From: Gammaproteobacteria bacterium
Lineage (GTDB): Bacteria; Pseudomonadota; Gammaproteobacteria; Enterobacterales; Permianibacteraceae
Assembly: GCA_016182845.1 (NCBI GenBank)
Contig: JACPFT010000001.1
Location: 62,001-126,000, forward strand
Length of the DNA: 64,000 nt
Reading direction: 5' to 3'
Each line of letters begins with the position of its first letter. Positions within the stretch are counted from its first letter, which is position 1. Below the pieces are notes generated by a model, which saw nothing but the letters and a program-made list of their open reading frames with translations, ran no database searches and was not told the DNA's origin. The position numbers were made by a program, and so were the translations under genes. Below are positions 9,276-19,559 of the stretch, in pieces.

Positions 9276-9730
9276 TTCTGACCGCTTGGCGGATCTGCAA
9301 GACCGAGTGGGTGGAGCGAGCCTTCGACGGCGAGGGGGCGCGGCTGTACGGCGGGCGCTGGAACAGCGCCGGGCGCTCCATGGTGTATACGGCGGGCACG
9401 CTGTCCCTGGCCGCCCTGGAGATGCTCGTGCATCTGGAGGCGGGGGATCTGGAGCGGGGCTATAGCGTGGTTCCCGTGACTTTCGACGCCGAGCTCGCCA
9501 CGGATCTGACGGCCCTGCCTCGCGACTGGCGCGAGGATCCGGCGCCGGTGTCGACCCGGGAAGCGGGCGATGCCTGGCTGCTGGCGGGCAAGAGCGCGGC
9601 TCTGCGCGTGCCAAGCACCATTATTCCCCAGGAATACAACTACTTGCTGAATCCGCGTCACGCGGATTTCGGGCAGATCCGCGTCGGCGGGGCGGAGAGC
9701 TTCCGCTTCGATCGGCGCTTGAAGACCTAG
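9272..9730 (+). CDS. RES-domain toxin (NAD+-consuming)
   Basis: A 152-residue RES-domain protein. Members such as MbcT degrade NAD+ by phosphorolysis, and ParT-like ones ADP-ribosylate host proteins. The family residues are visible: the Arg of AWRI, GEGARLYGGRWNS-x-G, the VYTAGTLSLAALEML helix with its key Glu, and S-T-I-I-P-x-E-x-N-Y-L-L-N-P-x-H near the C-terminus. The GTG start overlaps the antitoxin stop, so translation is coupled. Motifs look intact, so the toxin should be active. The RES class is well supported; which of the two chemistries it uses is not decided. Confidence 0.92.
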   Translation: MILTAWRICKTEWVERAFDGEGARLYGGRWNSAGRSMVYTAGTLSLAALEMLVHLEAGDLERGYSVVPVTFDAELATDLTALPRDWREDPAPVSTREAGDAWLLAGKSAALRVPSTIIPQEYNYLLNPRHADFGQIRVGGAESFRFDRRLKT

Positions 9731-9766
9731 GGGCTGGGTTGCAGATGGCCGCGTCCGCCCGGAAAT

Positions 9767-9796
9767 AAAAAAGCCCGCTGATTCAGCGGGCTTTTT
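9767..9796. terminator. strong Rho-independent terminator after the RES gene
   Basis: A 10-bp stem AAGCCCGCTG/CAGCGGGCTT (9771-9793) with a 3-nt loop is flanked by A and T runs, so it can work in both directions. It ends the toxin-antitoxin operon and lies at the 3' side of the minus-strand tRNA-Leu. Confidence 0.88.
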
Positions 9797-9802
9797 CACA
9801 GA

Positions 9803-9888
9803 TGGTGCCGGAGGTGGGACTTGAACCCACACGCCCTTTCGGACAACGGATTTTGAGTCCGTCGCGTCTACCATTCCACCACTCCGGC
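9803..9888 (-). tRNA. tRNA-Leu(CAA)
   Basis: The 86-nt class II tRNA has an acceptor stem GCCGGAG paired with CTCCGGC, an anticodon loop ACTCAAAAT with anticodon CAA, an extra arm with GTCCGAAAGGGC, a TTCAAGT T-loop and an encoded CCA. It reads UUG codons. Confidence 0.96.
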
Positions 9889-10021
9889 GGGAGGGCGGCA
9901 GTATAACAAAGGGAAAAGGCCGGTCAAGGCGCAACTCGCGGTTTTGTGGCGAAAAATGGCGTTTTCCGGTAGGCTATGACCCCCTTTTGTTCACGCTTTG
10001 AGCAGGCCAGGCTACCCGACC

Positions 10022-12176
<2,155 letters not shown>

Positions 12177-12196
12177 CGTTTCCGTAACTCTCCTCC

Positions 12197-12297
12197 CCGT
12201 TCGTCCTGAGTAAGGGCTCGAAGAGCCCTGTATCGAAGGATGGACCGGGGAGTGCTTCGATACGCCGGCCTGTCGGCCCGCTACTCAGCACGAACGG
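12197..12297. repeat. dispersed palindromic intergenic repeat, copy 1
   Basis: A 101-bp near-palindrome opens with CCGTTCGTCCTGAGTA and closes with CTACTCAGCACGAACGG. Inside is a second inverted pair, TATCGAAGG and CTTCGATACG. It fills the tgt-yajC gap. The same end motifs occur near 17.0, 23.7 and 61.2 kb, always between genes. Confidence 0.85.
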
Positions 12298-12335
12298 GAA
12301 TCACCGAATTGATTGAAATAATAACGAGGTAAATT

Positions 12336-12683
12336 ATGGACTTCCTTCTCAATATGCTGATTCCCGCCGCCCAGGCCGCCGAAGGCGCCGCGCCGGCCCA
12401 GCAGCCGAGCATGCTGCCGACCATCGCCATGCTGGCCGTGTTCGGCTTCATCTTCTATTTCATGCTCTACCGTCCCCAGGCCAAGCGCGCCAAGGACCAC
12501 AAGAACATGCTCGACGCCCTGCAGAAGGGTGATGAAGTCGTCACCTCTGGCGGCATCCTCGGCAAGGTCGTCAAGCTGACCGACGACTACATCGAGATCA
12601 GCCTGACCGAGAGCGTCGACATCAAGGTTCAGAAGCAGTCCATCGTGGCGGTTCTGCCCAAGGGCACGCTTAAGTCCATCTAA
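12336..12683 (+). CDS. yajC: Sec translocon accessory protein YajC
   Basis: A single-pass inner-membrane protein of 115 residues that associates with SecD-SecF-YidC. After a short periplasmic N-terminus (LIPAAQAAEGAAPAQQPS) there is one membrane helix, TIAMLAVFGFIFYFMLYRPQ. It ends with the conserved YRPQAKRAKDHKNML cytosolic start and a small beta domain (GDEVVTSGGILGKVV). GAGG precedes the ATG. It lies between tgt and secD, as in most gammaproteobacteria. Confidence 0.97.
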   Translation: MDFLLNMLIPAAQAAEGAAPAQQPSMLPTIAMLAVFGFIFYFMLYRPQAKRAKDHKNMLDALQKGDEVVTSGGILGKVVKLTDDYIEISLTESVDIKVQKQSIVAVLPKGTLKSI

Positions 12684-12697
12684 GGGGCTGGGCACGA

Positions 12698-12726
12698 GGC
12701 CGGCGACTATGCCGGCCTTGGTTTTT
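12698..12726 (+). terminator. hairpin with T-run between yajC and secD
   Basis: GGCCGGC (12698-12704) pairs with GCCGGCC (12711-12717) around a 6-nt loop and is followed by TTGGTTTTT. It may act as a terminator or attenuator that lowers secD transcription relative to yajC. Confidence 0.6.
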
Positions 12727-12769
12727 CCGGGCCTGGCTTAGGCGCCGGTCCAAAAGTTCAGGAAACAAC

Positions 12770-14674
12770 ATGCTTTTCGACACGCATCCGACGGCCGCGC
12801 CGCTCAACAAGACGCCAGCCTGGAAGAACATCCTGCTGAGCCTCATCACCGTGGTGTCGCTGCTCTACGCGCTGCCCATGGTCTTCGGCCAGGATCCGGC
12901 CCTGCAGATTTCCGCCGAGCGCAATGCCAAGGTCGACGATGCCCTCAAGGCGCGTGTGGCCAAGAGCCTCGATGGCGCCAAGCTCGGCTATTTCGACGCG
13001 GAAATCCAGGGCACGAACCTGCAGTTCCGTTTCAATAATACCGAGGACCAGATCAAGGCCAAGGATCTGCTCAAGACCGAGTTGGGCCAGGACTATATCG
13101 TGGCCCTGAACCTGGCGGCGGCGACGCCCGATTGGCTGACCGCCATCGGCGCCGGTCCCATGCGCCTCGGCCTTGACCTGCGCGGCGGCGTGCACTTCCT
13201 GATGGAAGTCGATATGGCTACCGCCATCGAGAAGCGCGAGACCCAGTATGTCGATGACTTCAAGACCGAGCTGCGCACGGCCGACAAGGACGGCAAGAAG
13301 ACCCGCTACCTGACCGTGGCGCGCCAGAATCACGGCGGCGTCCTGCTCAAGTTCCGCGAACAGGAAAACCGCGACAATGCGAAGGAGCTGCTCAGCCGCA
13401 AGTTCGCCGACCTGACGTTCACCGTAGGCGAGTCCGACGGCCTGTTCCTGATCACCACCAGCTTCTCCGACGCCAAGCTGCGCGAGATCCGCGATTACGC
13501 CGTGCAGCAGAACACCACGACCCTGCGCAACCGCGTCAACGAGCTGGGCGTCGCCGAGCCGGTGATCCAGCGCCAGGGCGCCGAGCGCATCGTTGTTCAG
13601 CTGCCGGGCGTGCAGGACACGGCCCAGGCCAAGCGCATCCTCAACACCACGGCCTCCCTGGAGTTCCGTATGGTGGATGCCGAGCATGACGTGACTTCCG
13701 CTCTGAACGGCGTGGTGCCGGCGGATTCCCAGCTGTTCTCCGGCCGCGACGGCCGCCCCTATTTGCTCTACAAGAAGGTCATCCTGTCCGGCGATCACAT
13801 CGTCGATGCCAGCTCCGGCGTGGACGAGAACGGTCAGCCCCAAGTCAATATCAACCTGGACAGCGCCGGCGGCTCCATGATGGCGGCCGAGACCCGCAAC
13901 AACGTCGGCAAGCTAATGGCCACCGTCTTCATCGAATACCGTACCGAAACCAAGACGGTGGACGGCAAGGAAGTCAAGAAGCTGGTCAAGCACGAGGAAG
14001 TCATCAACGCCGCCACGGTGCGCAGCCAGCTGGGCTCCAGCTTCCGCATCACCGGCATCGACTCCCAGACCGAGGCCCATAACCTGTCCTTGAGCCTGCG
14101 CGCCGGCGCCCTGATCGCCCCCATCCAGATCGTCGAGGAACGCACCATCGGCCCGTCCATGGGCGCCGAGAACATCCGCATGGGCATGAACGCCATGCTG
14201 GCCGCCATGGCCATCGTCATGGGCTTCATGCTCTTGAAATACCGGGTGTTCGGTTTGGCAGCCAACGTCGCCCTGTTCATGAACCTGGTGATCACCGTCG
14301 CCGTCATGTCCCTGATCCCCGGCGCCGTCTTGACCATGCCCGGCATCGCCGGCCTGGTCCTGGGCGTCGCCCTGGCGGTGGACGCCAACGTCTTGATCAA
14401 CGAGCGTATCCGCGAGGAAATGCGCGGCGGCATGCCGCCCCAGCAGGCCATCCACAAGGGTTATGAAGAAGCCTCCTTGGCCATCACCGACTCCAACCTG
14501 ACCAACCTCATCTCCGGTCTGGTGCTGTTTGGCGTCGGTTCCGGCTCCATCAAGGGCTTCGCCGTGACCTTATGTATCGGCATCCTGGTGTCCATGTTCT
14601 CGGCCGTGGCCGGGACCCGCGCGATCATCAATGCCGTCTACGGCGGTCGCGTCATCAAGAATCTGCACGTCTAA
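12770..14674 (+). CDS. secD: protein translocase subunit SecD
   Basis: SecD is an RND-type inner-membrane protein that, with SecF, uses the proton gradient to pull exported proteins out of SecYEG. At 634 residues it is slightly longer than E. coli (615). There is an N-terminal membrane helix (ILLSLITVVSLLYALPMVFG), a large periplasmic P1 region, and the DLRGGVHFLMEVD motif near residue 140. Five C-terminal helices follow, with GLVLGVALAVDANVLINERIREE and NLISGLVLFGVGSGSIKGFAVTL. The start has AGGAAA upstream. SecF follows after 9 nt. Confidence 0.97.
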   Translation: MLFDTHPTAAPLNKTPAWKNILLSLITVVSLLYALPMVFGQDPALQISAERNAKVDDALKARVAKSLDGAKLGYFDAEIQGTNLQFRFNNTEDQIKAKDLLKTELGQDYIVALNLAAATPDWLTAIGAGPMRLGLDLRGGVHFLMEVDMATAIEKRETQYVDDFKTELRTADKDGKKTRYLTVARQNHGGVLLKFREQENRDNAKELLSRKFADLTFTVGESDGLFLITTSFSDAKLREIRDYAVQQNTTTLRNRVNELGVAEPVIQRQGAERIVVQLPGVQDTAQAKRILNTTASLEFRMVDAEHDVTSALNGVVPADSQLFSGRDGRPYLLYKKVILSGDHIVDASSGVDENGQPQVNINLDSAGGSMMAAETRNNVGKLMATVFIEYRTETKTVDGKEVKKLVKHEEVINAATVRSQLGSSFRITGIDSQTEAHNLSLSLRAGALIAPIQIVEERTIGPSMGAENIRMGMNAMLAAMAIVMGFMLLKYRVFGLAANVALFMNLVITVAVMSLIPGAVLTMPGIAGLVLGVALAVDANVLINERIREEMRGGMPPQQAIHKGYEEASLAITDSNLTNLISGLVLFGVGSGSIKGFAVTLCIGILVSMFSAVAGTRAIINAVYGGRVIKNLHV

Positions 14675-14683
14675 GGGGCCGCC

Positions 14684-15640
14684 ATGAGTACCATCAAGCG
14701 TTTCTGGAACGGCGAAACCCGTATCGACTTCTTCCGGGCCCGTTTCATCAACTACATCCTGTCGGCGGTGTTGACCATCGCCGCCGCGATCTCCCTGGCC
14801 GTGAACGGCCTGAACTTCGGCCTGGATTTCACCGGCGGCACCCTCGTCGAAGTGAGCTATGCCCAAGCGGTGGAACTGGACAAGGTGCGCGACCAGCTGG
14901 AGAAAGCCGGCTACGGCGATGCCATCGTCCAGCACTTCGGTTCGGCGAGAGATGTCTCGGTGCGCGTGGCGACCCGCGAAGGCGTCAGCAACGAGGCGCT
15001 GGGCAACGCCATCGTCGACTCGCTCAAGCTGGGCGAGACCAATGTTCCCGAGCTCAAGCGCCTGGATTACGTGGGCGCCCAGGTGGGCGACGAGCTGGCG
15101 GAGCAGGGCGGCATGGCCGTCCTCGCCACCGTGGTCGCCGTGCTGATCTATGTGGCCGTGCGCTTCGAATGGAAGCTGTCGGTGGGCGCCATCATCGCCA
15201 CCGTGCACGATGCCTTCGTGGTCCTGGGCATCTTCTCCTTCTTCAAGCTCAACTTCGACCTCAATGTCATGGCTTCGGTCATGGCCTTGCTGGGCTATTC
15301 GCTCAACGACACCGTGGTGATCTTCGACCGTATCCGCGAGAACTTCCGCATGATGCGCAAGGGCTCGCCCCACGAGATCATGAATGCGTCCATCAACCAG
15401 ACTCTGGCGCGTACCGTGGTGACCTCCGGCCTGACCTTCGCGGTGAGCCTGACCCTGTTCCTGTTCGGCGGCCCCTCCCTGCACGAGTTCTCCCTGGTCC
15501 TGCTCATCGGCGTGTTCACGGCCACTTACTCGTCCATCTACGTGGCCTCGGCCGCCGCCCTGGACATCGGTCTGACCAAGGAAGACCTGATGCCATCCGT
15601 GGTGGAGAAGGAAGGCGAGGATCAGGAAGCCATGCCCTAA
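14684..15640 (+). CDS. secF: protein translocase subunit SecF
   Basis: The partner of SecD; 318 residues with six membrane helices. The motif LNFGLDFTGGTLVEV follows the first helix. The RND-like signature GYSLNDTVVIFDRIREN lies near residue 210, and ARTVVTSGLTFAVSLTLFLFGG follows. Gene order yajC-secD-secF is universal in this group. A terminator hairpin ends the operon at 15664. Confidence 0.97.
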   Translation: MSTIKRFWNGETRIDFFRARFINYILSAVLTIAAAISLAVNGLNFGLDFTGGTLVEVSYAQAVELDKVRDQLEKAGYGDAIVQHFGSARDVSVRVATREGVSNEALGNAIVDSLKLGETNVPELKRLDYVGAQVGDELAEQGGMAVLATVVAVLIYVAVRFEWKLSVGAIIATVHDAFVVLGIFSFFKLNFDLNVMASVMALLGYSLNDTVVIFDRIRENFRMMRKGSPHEIMNASINQTLARTVVTSGLTFAVSLTLFLFGGPSLHEFSLVLLIGVFTATYSSIYVASAAALDIGLTKEDLMPSVVEKEGEDQEAMP

Positions 15641-15663
15641 GGCTGAGCGGATTGGTTCAGCAG

Positions 15664-15686
15664 AAGGCCGCGTCATGCGGCCTTTT
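15664..15686 (+). terminator. Rho-independent terminator of the sec operon
   Basis: AAGGCCGC (15664-15671) and GCGGCCTT (15677-15684) form an 8-bp stem with a 5-nt loop, followed by TTTT. Confidence 0.8.
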
Positions 15687-15765
15687 GTGTTTCGTGGAGC
15701 CGGCTTGAAAAACGAGGCAACAGGGCGCACTCTTAAATCGTCATAACTCCGAAAGGGAGGGTTCG

Positions 15766-16002
15766 ATGATGTCTCATGTCAATCGCCAGCTGGAGGCGGA
15801 GCTGCCCGACGAGAATGCGACGCACGGGGGAGAGCCGGAGCACGTGCTGAGCTGCGAGGCCTGCTGCGCCGAGATCCCCGGCGACGAGGCCATCACCGAG
15901 GAAGCGACGGAATACGTCATGCACTTCTGTGGCATCGACTGCTACGACACCTGGCACAAGCGCTGTGCCAATGGTCTGAACCTGGATCACCGCAAGGAGT
16001 GA
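15766..16002 (+). CDS. small DUF3330-like cysteine-rich protein
   Basis: This 78-residue soluble protein has a core resembling DUF3330: L-S-C-E-A-C near residue 30, an EEATEYVMHFCGIDCYDTWH block near residue 50, and a further Cys in KRC. Two C-x2-C/C-x3-C pairs plus a His could hold a metal ion. DUF3330 proteins are known from mercury-type transposons and as stand-alone genes, with unproven function. GGGAGG lies before tandem ATGs at 15766 and 15769. It is a single-gene unit between secF and suhB with terminators on both sides. Confidence 0.7.
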   Translation: MMSHVNRQLEAELPDENATHGGEPEHVLSCEACCAEIPGDEAITEEATEYVMHFCGIDCYDTWHKRCANGLNLDHRKE

Positions 16003-16013
16003 GTGACGAGGTC

Positions 16014-16044
16014 AAAAAAAATCGCCCGGGTGGGCGATTTTTTT
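16014..16044. terminator. bidirectional terminator between DUF3330 gene and suhB
   Basis: An A8 run leads into ATCGCCC / GGGCGAT (16021-16038), closed by a 3-4 nt loop and followed by T7. The symmetric A and T runs let it stop transcription from both convergent genes. Confidence 0.9.
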
Positions 16045-16059
16045 ATGTGCTTCAGGCGC

Positions 16060-16872
16060 TTACGCCCAGAGCTGGCGCAGCTCCGGCGGAATGGCGGGAC
16101 CTAAGGTCTGAAGCATGGCCTTGAAGACCTTGGGGTTGGCGGCGATGACATTGCCGCTTTCCAGGTACTTGTGGCCGCCGCCGAAATCGCCCACCAGGCC
16201 GCCGGCTTCCTGGACCATGAGCACGCCCGCGGCGATATCCCATTCCATCAGGCCCAGCTCCCAGAAGCCGTCGACGCGGCCGGCGGCCACATAGGCCAGA
16301 TCCAGGGCCGCCGAGCCGGCGCGGCGCATGTCGCCGCAGTGCGGGAACAGGGCCTTGAACATGGCCATATAGGGTTCGAAGTGCTGGGGCTTCTTGAAGG
16401 GGAAGCCGGTGGCGAGCAGGGTGCCGTTCAGGTCCTTGGCGCCGGCGACGCGGATGCGCTTGCCGTTCATCTGGGCGCCGCCGCCACGCGTGGCGGTGAA
16501 CAGCTCGTCGCGCAGGGGATCGTAGATCAGGCCGGCTTCCAGCTTACCCTTGTACTTGAGGGCCATGGAGATGGAGACATGGGGCAGGCCGTGCAGGAAG
16601 TTGGTGGTGCCGTCCAGGGGATCGATGATCCACTCGTACTCGGCGTCGGGATTGCTCACGCCCGCCGATTCCTCGGTGGTGATGGCGTGGCCGGGGAAGG
16701 TCTTGCGCAGGGTGTCGATGATGATGGATTCGGCACGTTCGTCGATTTCGCTGACGTAGTCGTTGCGACCCTTGGCGACGGATTTCACGTCTTCGGGATT
16801 CTGGATGGCGCGGACAATCAAATTGCCGGCAGCACGCGCGGCGCGCGTGGCGATATTCAGCATCGGATGCAT
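16060..16872 (-). CDS. suhB: inositol-1-monophosphatase / Nus factor SuhB
   Basis: A Mg2+-dependent, Li+-sensitive phosphatase; in E. coli SuhB also acts in rRNA antitermination complexes. It has 270 residues, as expected. The metal site is complete: the Glu pair in TTEESAG, IIDPLDGTTNF near residue 85, and EWDIAAG near residue 215. E. coli also has suhB next to trmJ and the isc operon, divergently. Here the PepSY protein and repeat DNA sit between suhB and trmJ. Confidence 0.96.
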   Translation of the reverse strand: MHPMLNIATRAARAAGNLIVRAIQNPEDVKSVAKGRNDYVSEIDERAESIIIDTLRKTFPGHAITTEESAGVSNPDAEYEWIIDPLDGTTNFLHGLPHVSISMALKYKGKLEAGLIYDPLRDELFTATRGGGAQMNGKRIRVAGAKDLNGTLLATGFPFKKPQHFEPYMAMFKALFPHCGDMRRAGSAALDLAYVAAGRVDGFWELGLMEWDIAAGVLMVQEAGGLVGDFGGGHKYLESGNVIAANPKVFKAMLQTLGPAIPPELRQLWA

Positions 16873-16994
16873 GGCAGACCGTATTGTTGGAAAGAACGAG
16901 AAGGCCGCGCAGTCTATCAGAAAACGCGGCCTACCAGAAGACTAGGTCAAAATGCGGCCAGGGCAATTGCATCTAATCGACCCAACGGCCAAAG

Positions 16995-17111
16995 AGCCCT
17001 TCGATACACCCGCTGAAGCGGGTTACTCAGGGTGAACGGTTATAAAAACGTGAATTTATATAGTAATCCGTTCGTGCTGAGTAGTGCCGAAGGCGCGTAT
17101 CGAAGCACTCC
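16995..17111. repeat. dispersed palindromic intergenic repeat, copy 2 (split)
   Basis: Two half-units face each other: GCCCTTCGATAC to TACTCAGGGTGAACGG (16995-17039), then CCGTTCGTGCTGAGTAGT to TATCGAAGCACTC (17069-17111). They are separated by an AT-rich 29 nt. The end motifs match the copies at 12.2 and 23.7 kb. The rest of the gap to 17.4 kb shows no gene. Confidence 0.8.
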
Positions 17112-17398
17112 CAGGAAGATGCAATTGCCCTGAAAATGCGGCCTTTTGCCTCAGGGCGCGCGAGCCAGGCTGAGCGGTCCGGTGGCCTGGGCGCAGCGGG
17201 CCAGGGCGGAACATCGAATATCCGGCGTGGTTGAGTTGCGAAGTGCAAAAGATAATGAGTTTCACTAAGATTGCGAGGCGTAGGGCAGGCCCGGAAGAGG
17301 TCGTCGCCGGTCGCGTCAGCTAGCACTTCGCGGAAAAAATGCCCAATGTTCAGCGAGTTGATGCGCGGTGGCGGCATTCTTGCGCTTGATTTGTAAAT

Positions 17399-17417
17399 GC
17401 AGCCGATTATCATTTGC
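17399..17417. promoter_or_regulatory. possible Fur box
   Basis: GATTATCATT (17405-17414) matches ten contiguous positions of the 19-bp Fur consensus; overall about 12 of 19. It lies about 30 nt before the remnant gene and 160 nt before the PepSY gene. Iron regulation fits PepSY proteins, which often accompany siderophore receptors. Confidence 0.4.
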
Positions 17418-17445
17418 CCAAATACACAACCTGCCCAGCCCTAGC

Positions 17446-17586
17446 ATGACAACCCTTGCCCGAGCCGTGCTGCTCGCCCTGAGCGGCTGTTCCGTCCTAC
17501 CCGCCCTGGCCGATGACGGCTGCGATGCCCAGTTCGTTGCTGGCCGAGGCCGCGGCCCCAGTCTGAGTTCGAGCCATGACTTCTGA
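17446..17586 (+). pseudogene. 46-codon remnant with signal peptide, possibly of a TonB-dependent receptor
   Basis: The frame begins with a signal-peptide-like MTTLARAVLLALSGC followed by SVLPALADDGC, then a short tail ending in Ser-His-Asp-Phe. It overlaps the PepSY start by 11 nt. PepSY membrane proteins are usually encoded right after a TonB-dependent receptor, and such receptors end in an aromatic residue. I infer that an internal deletion joined the signal peptide of a receptor to its last residues. It could also be a genuine small exported protein. Confidence 0.3.
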
Positions 17587-18682
17587 TGCCAAGCTCGCGG
17601 CAGCTTTGTCGCTGAAAAAGCCGCTGCCGGCCCACTCCTGGCCCAAGCGCCTGCACCGCTGGCTGGGCCTGTCCCTGGGCCTGGTCTATCTGCTCATGGG
17701 CCTGTCCGGTGTCGCCCTGGTGTTCAAGGACGAGCTCCTGTCCTGGCAGTACCCGCCGCTGGCCGGTGCGCCGGCCGCCGGCGTGCCCCTGGACCAGTGG
17801 CTCACCCGGGTCGAGGGCGAATACCGCGGCATCCGCTCCATCCGCCTGCCCCAGGACGGCGCGGCCTATTTCCAGGTCTTCCTGAAGACCGGCGAGCGGC
17901 ACTACCTGGATGCCGCCGGCCAGCGCCTGCTGACCCGCCGCGCGCGGGGCGATGCCCTGGCCTGGCTGGAGGAGTTCCACCACCGGCTCCTGGCCGGCGA
18001 GGCGGGGGAGTGGTTGCTGGGCGTCCTCGCCATCGGCACCCTGACCCTGCTGGGTCTGGGACTTTGGCTGTGGTGGCCCCAGGCCGGCCGCTGGAAGACG
18101 GCCCTGCGCCTGGACTGGTCGGCCGGCGGCCTGCGCCGCTGGTTCGATGCCCACCGGGTGGTGGCGGCCGTGGCGGCCGTGCTCCTGGTTTACAACGTTG
18201 TGACCGGCCTGATGATGACCATGCACGGCGCGCCGCTTGGCCTGCTGACGGCCTGGGATGCCGCGCCGCCGCCGGCGCCGCCCAAGCTCCTGGCTGCGCC
18301 GGTGAGCAGTCGTTTGCCCTGGGAGCGGCTGCTGGCCGAGGCGCGCAAGGCCATGCCCGAGGCCCGCTTGACCATGGTCACGCCGCCCTCGGACCCGGAC
18401 AAGCCCCTGATGCTGCGGATGCGCCAGCCCGGCGAATGGCATCCCAATGGCCGCGGCGGCCTGGCCCTGGACCCGGGCACGGGCGAGGTGCTTTGGGCGG
18501 TGGATGTGCGTGAGCTGAACGCCGGCACGCGCCTGGCCTATGCCCAGTTCCCCCTGCATGCCGGCAAGCTGGGCAGCCCGGTGGTCACCGGCCTGACCGT
18601 GCTCGCCGGCCTGGTGCCGGTGTTTCTGGCGCTGTCGGGCCTGAGGCTGTGGTGGCTGCGGCGGCGGGTGCGAAGGCGCTGA
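17576..18682 (+). CDS. PepSY-associated membrane protein (iron-uptake reductase-like)
   Basis: A 368-residue inner-membrane protein of the PepSY_TM family. Membrane helices are at about residues 30-52 (WLGLSLGLVYLLMGLSGVAL), 145-165 (LLGVLAIGTLTLLGLGLWLW), 190-215 and 335-358. Family motifs are LHRWLGL at the start, the EEFHHRLL segment with heme-binding-type histidines, and WFDAHRVVA. Such proteins sit beside siderophore receptors and are thought to help release iron, probably by reduction. Here the receptor partner seems to be lost; the intact receptor in this window is 16 kb away. Confidence 0.85.
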   Translation: MTSDAKLAAALSLKKPLPAHSWPKRLHRWLGLSLGLVYLLMGLSGVALVFKDELLSWQYPPLAGAPAAGVPLDQWLTRVEGEYRGIRSIRLPQDGAAYFQVFLKTGERHYLDAAGQRLLTRRARGDALAWLEEFHHRLLAGEAGEWLLGVLAIGTLTLLGLGLWLWWPQAGRWKTALRLDWSAGGLRRWFDAHRVVAAVAAVLLVYNVVTGLMMTMHGAPLGLLTAWDAAPPPAPPKLLAAPVSSRLPWERLLAEARKAMPEARLTMVTPPSDPDKPLMLRMRQPGEWHPNGRGGLALDPGTGEVLWAVDVRELNAGTRLAYAQFPLHAGKLGSPVVTGLTVLAGLVPVFLALSGLRLWWLRRRVRRR

Positions 18683-18732
18683 CGGGCGGGGAGGGCGCGC
18701 GGCGCTAGTGTCGCGCCCTCCAAAGGCTTACC

Positions 18733-19482
18733 ATGCCGGCTTTTACGCCGCAGCCCGCCATGCTAGCTTCCATCCGCATCGTCCTGTCCCATACCTCCCA
18801 CGCCGGCAATATCGGCGCCGCCGCCCGGGCCATGAAGGTCATGGGCCTGTCGGAGCTCTACCTGGTCAACCCGCGCCAGTTTCCCCACGAGGAGGCCACG
18901 GCCATGGCCTCGGGCGCCGACGATCTGCTGGCCGGAGCCCGGGTCGTGGACTCCATCGAGTCGGCCATCGGCGACTGCGCCCTGGTGGTGGGCGCCAGCG
19001 CCCGCACCCGCAGCCTGGCCTGGCCCATGCTCGATCCCCGGGAATTCGCCGCCAAGGCCGCCGAGGCCACGCGCGAGGGGCCGGTGGCCCTATTGTTCGG
19101 CACCGAGCGTACCGGCCTCACCAACGAGGAGTTGCAGCGCTGCCACTACCACGTTTACATCCCCAGCAACCCGGACTACAGCTCCCTGAATCTGGCCCAG
19201 GCGGTGCAAATCCTCTGCTACGAGCTGCGCATGGCCTCGCCAGAGCGGGCCATGCCGGCGGTCGAACCGGAGTCGCCCAAGGTGGGCAGCGCCGATCTGG
19301 AACGCTACTTCGAACACCTGGAGCGCATGCTCAACTCCGTCGATTTCATCAAAGCGGAGAACCCTAAGCCGCTCATGGCCAAGATCCGCCGCCTCTATTA
19401 CCGCGCCCAGCCTAGCCAGGAGGAGATGAACATCCTGCGCGGCATGTGCAAGGCGGTGCTGGACACGGTCGCTCAGAAATAA
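18733..19482 (+). CDS. trmJ: tRNA (cytidine/uridine-2'-O-)-methyltransferase TrmJ
   Basis: A SPOUT-class enzyme that methylates the ribose of nucleotide 32 in several tRNAs using SAM. It has 249 residues. The knot motifs are visible: HAGNIGAAARAMKVMG near residue 25, ALLFGTERTGLTNEEL near residue 118, and IPSNPDYSSLNLAQAVQILCYEL near 140. A C-terminal helical extension follows. ATG 18733 has AAAGG upstream; an ATG at 18760 is an alternative. E. coli trmJ also precedes iscR. Confidence 0.95.
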   Translation: MPAFTPQPAMLASIRIVLSHTSHAGNIGAAARAMKVMGLSELYLVNPRQFPHEEATAMASGADDLLAGARVVDSIESAIGDCALVVGASARTRSLAWPMLDPREFAAKAAEATREGPVALLFGTERTGLTNEELQRCHYHVYIPSNPDYSSLNLAQAVQILCYELRMASPERAMPAVEPESPKVGSADLERYFEHLERMLNSVDFIKAENPKPLMAKIRRLYYRAQPSQEEMNILRGMCKAVLDTVAQK

Positions 19483-19559
19483 GCCGTACCAATCAAGCGC
19501 ATAGCAATTCGCGTCCAGCCGTGAAAAAATAGCGGCCCTGCCCGTCAACCAGGCCCGCC

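Noticed and set aside
17027-17413. A 128-codon minus-strand frame between suhB and the PepSY gene
   Set aside because: Half of it lies in the palindromic repeat, there is no ribosome site and no family resemblance.
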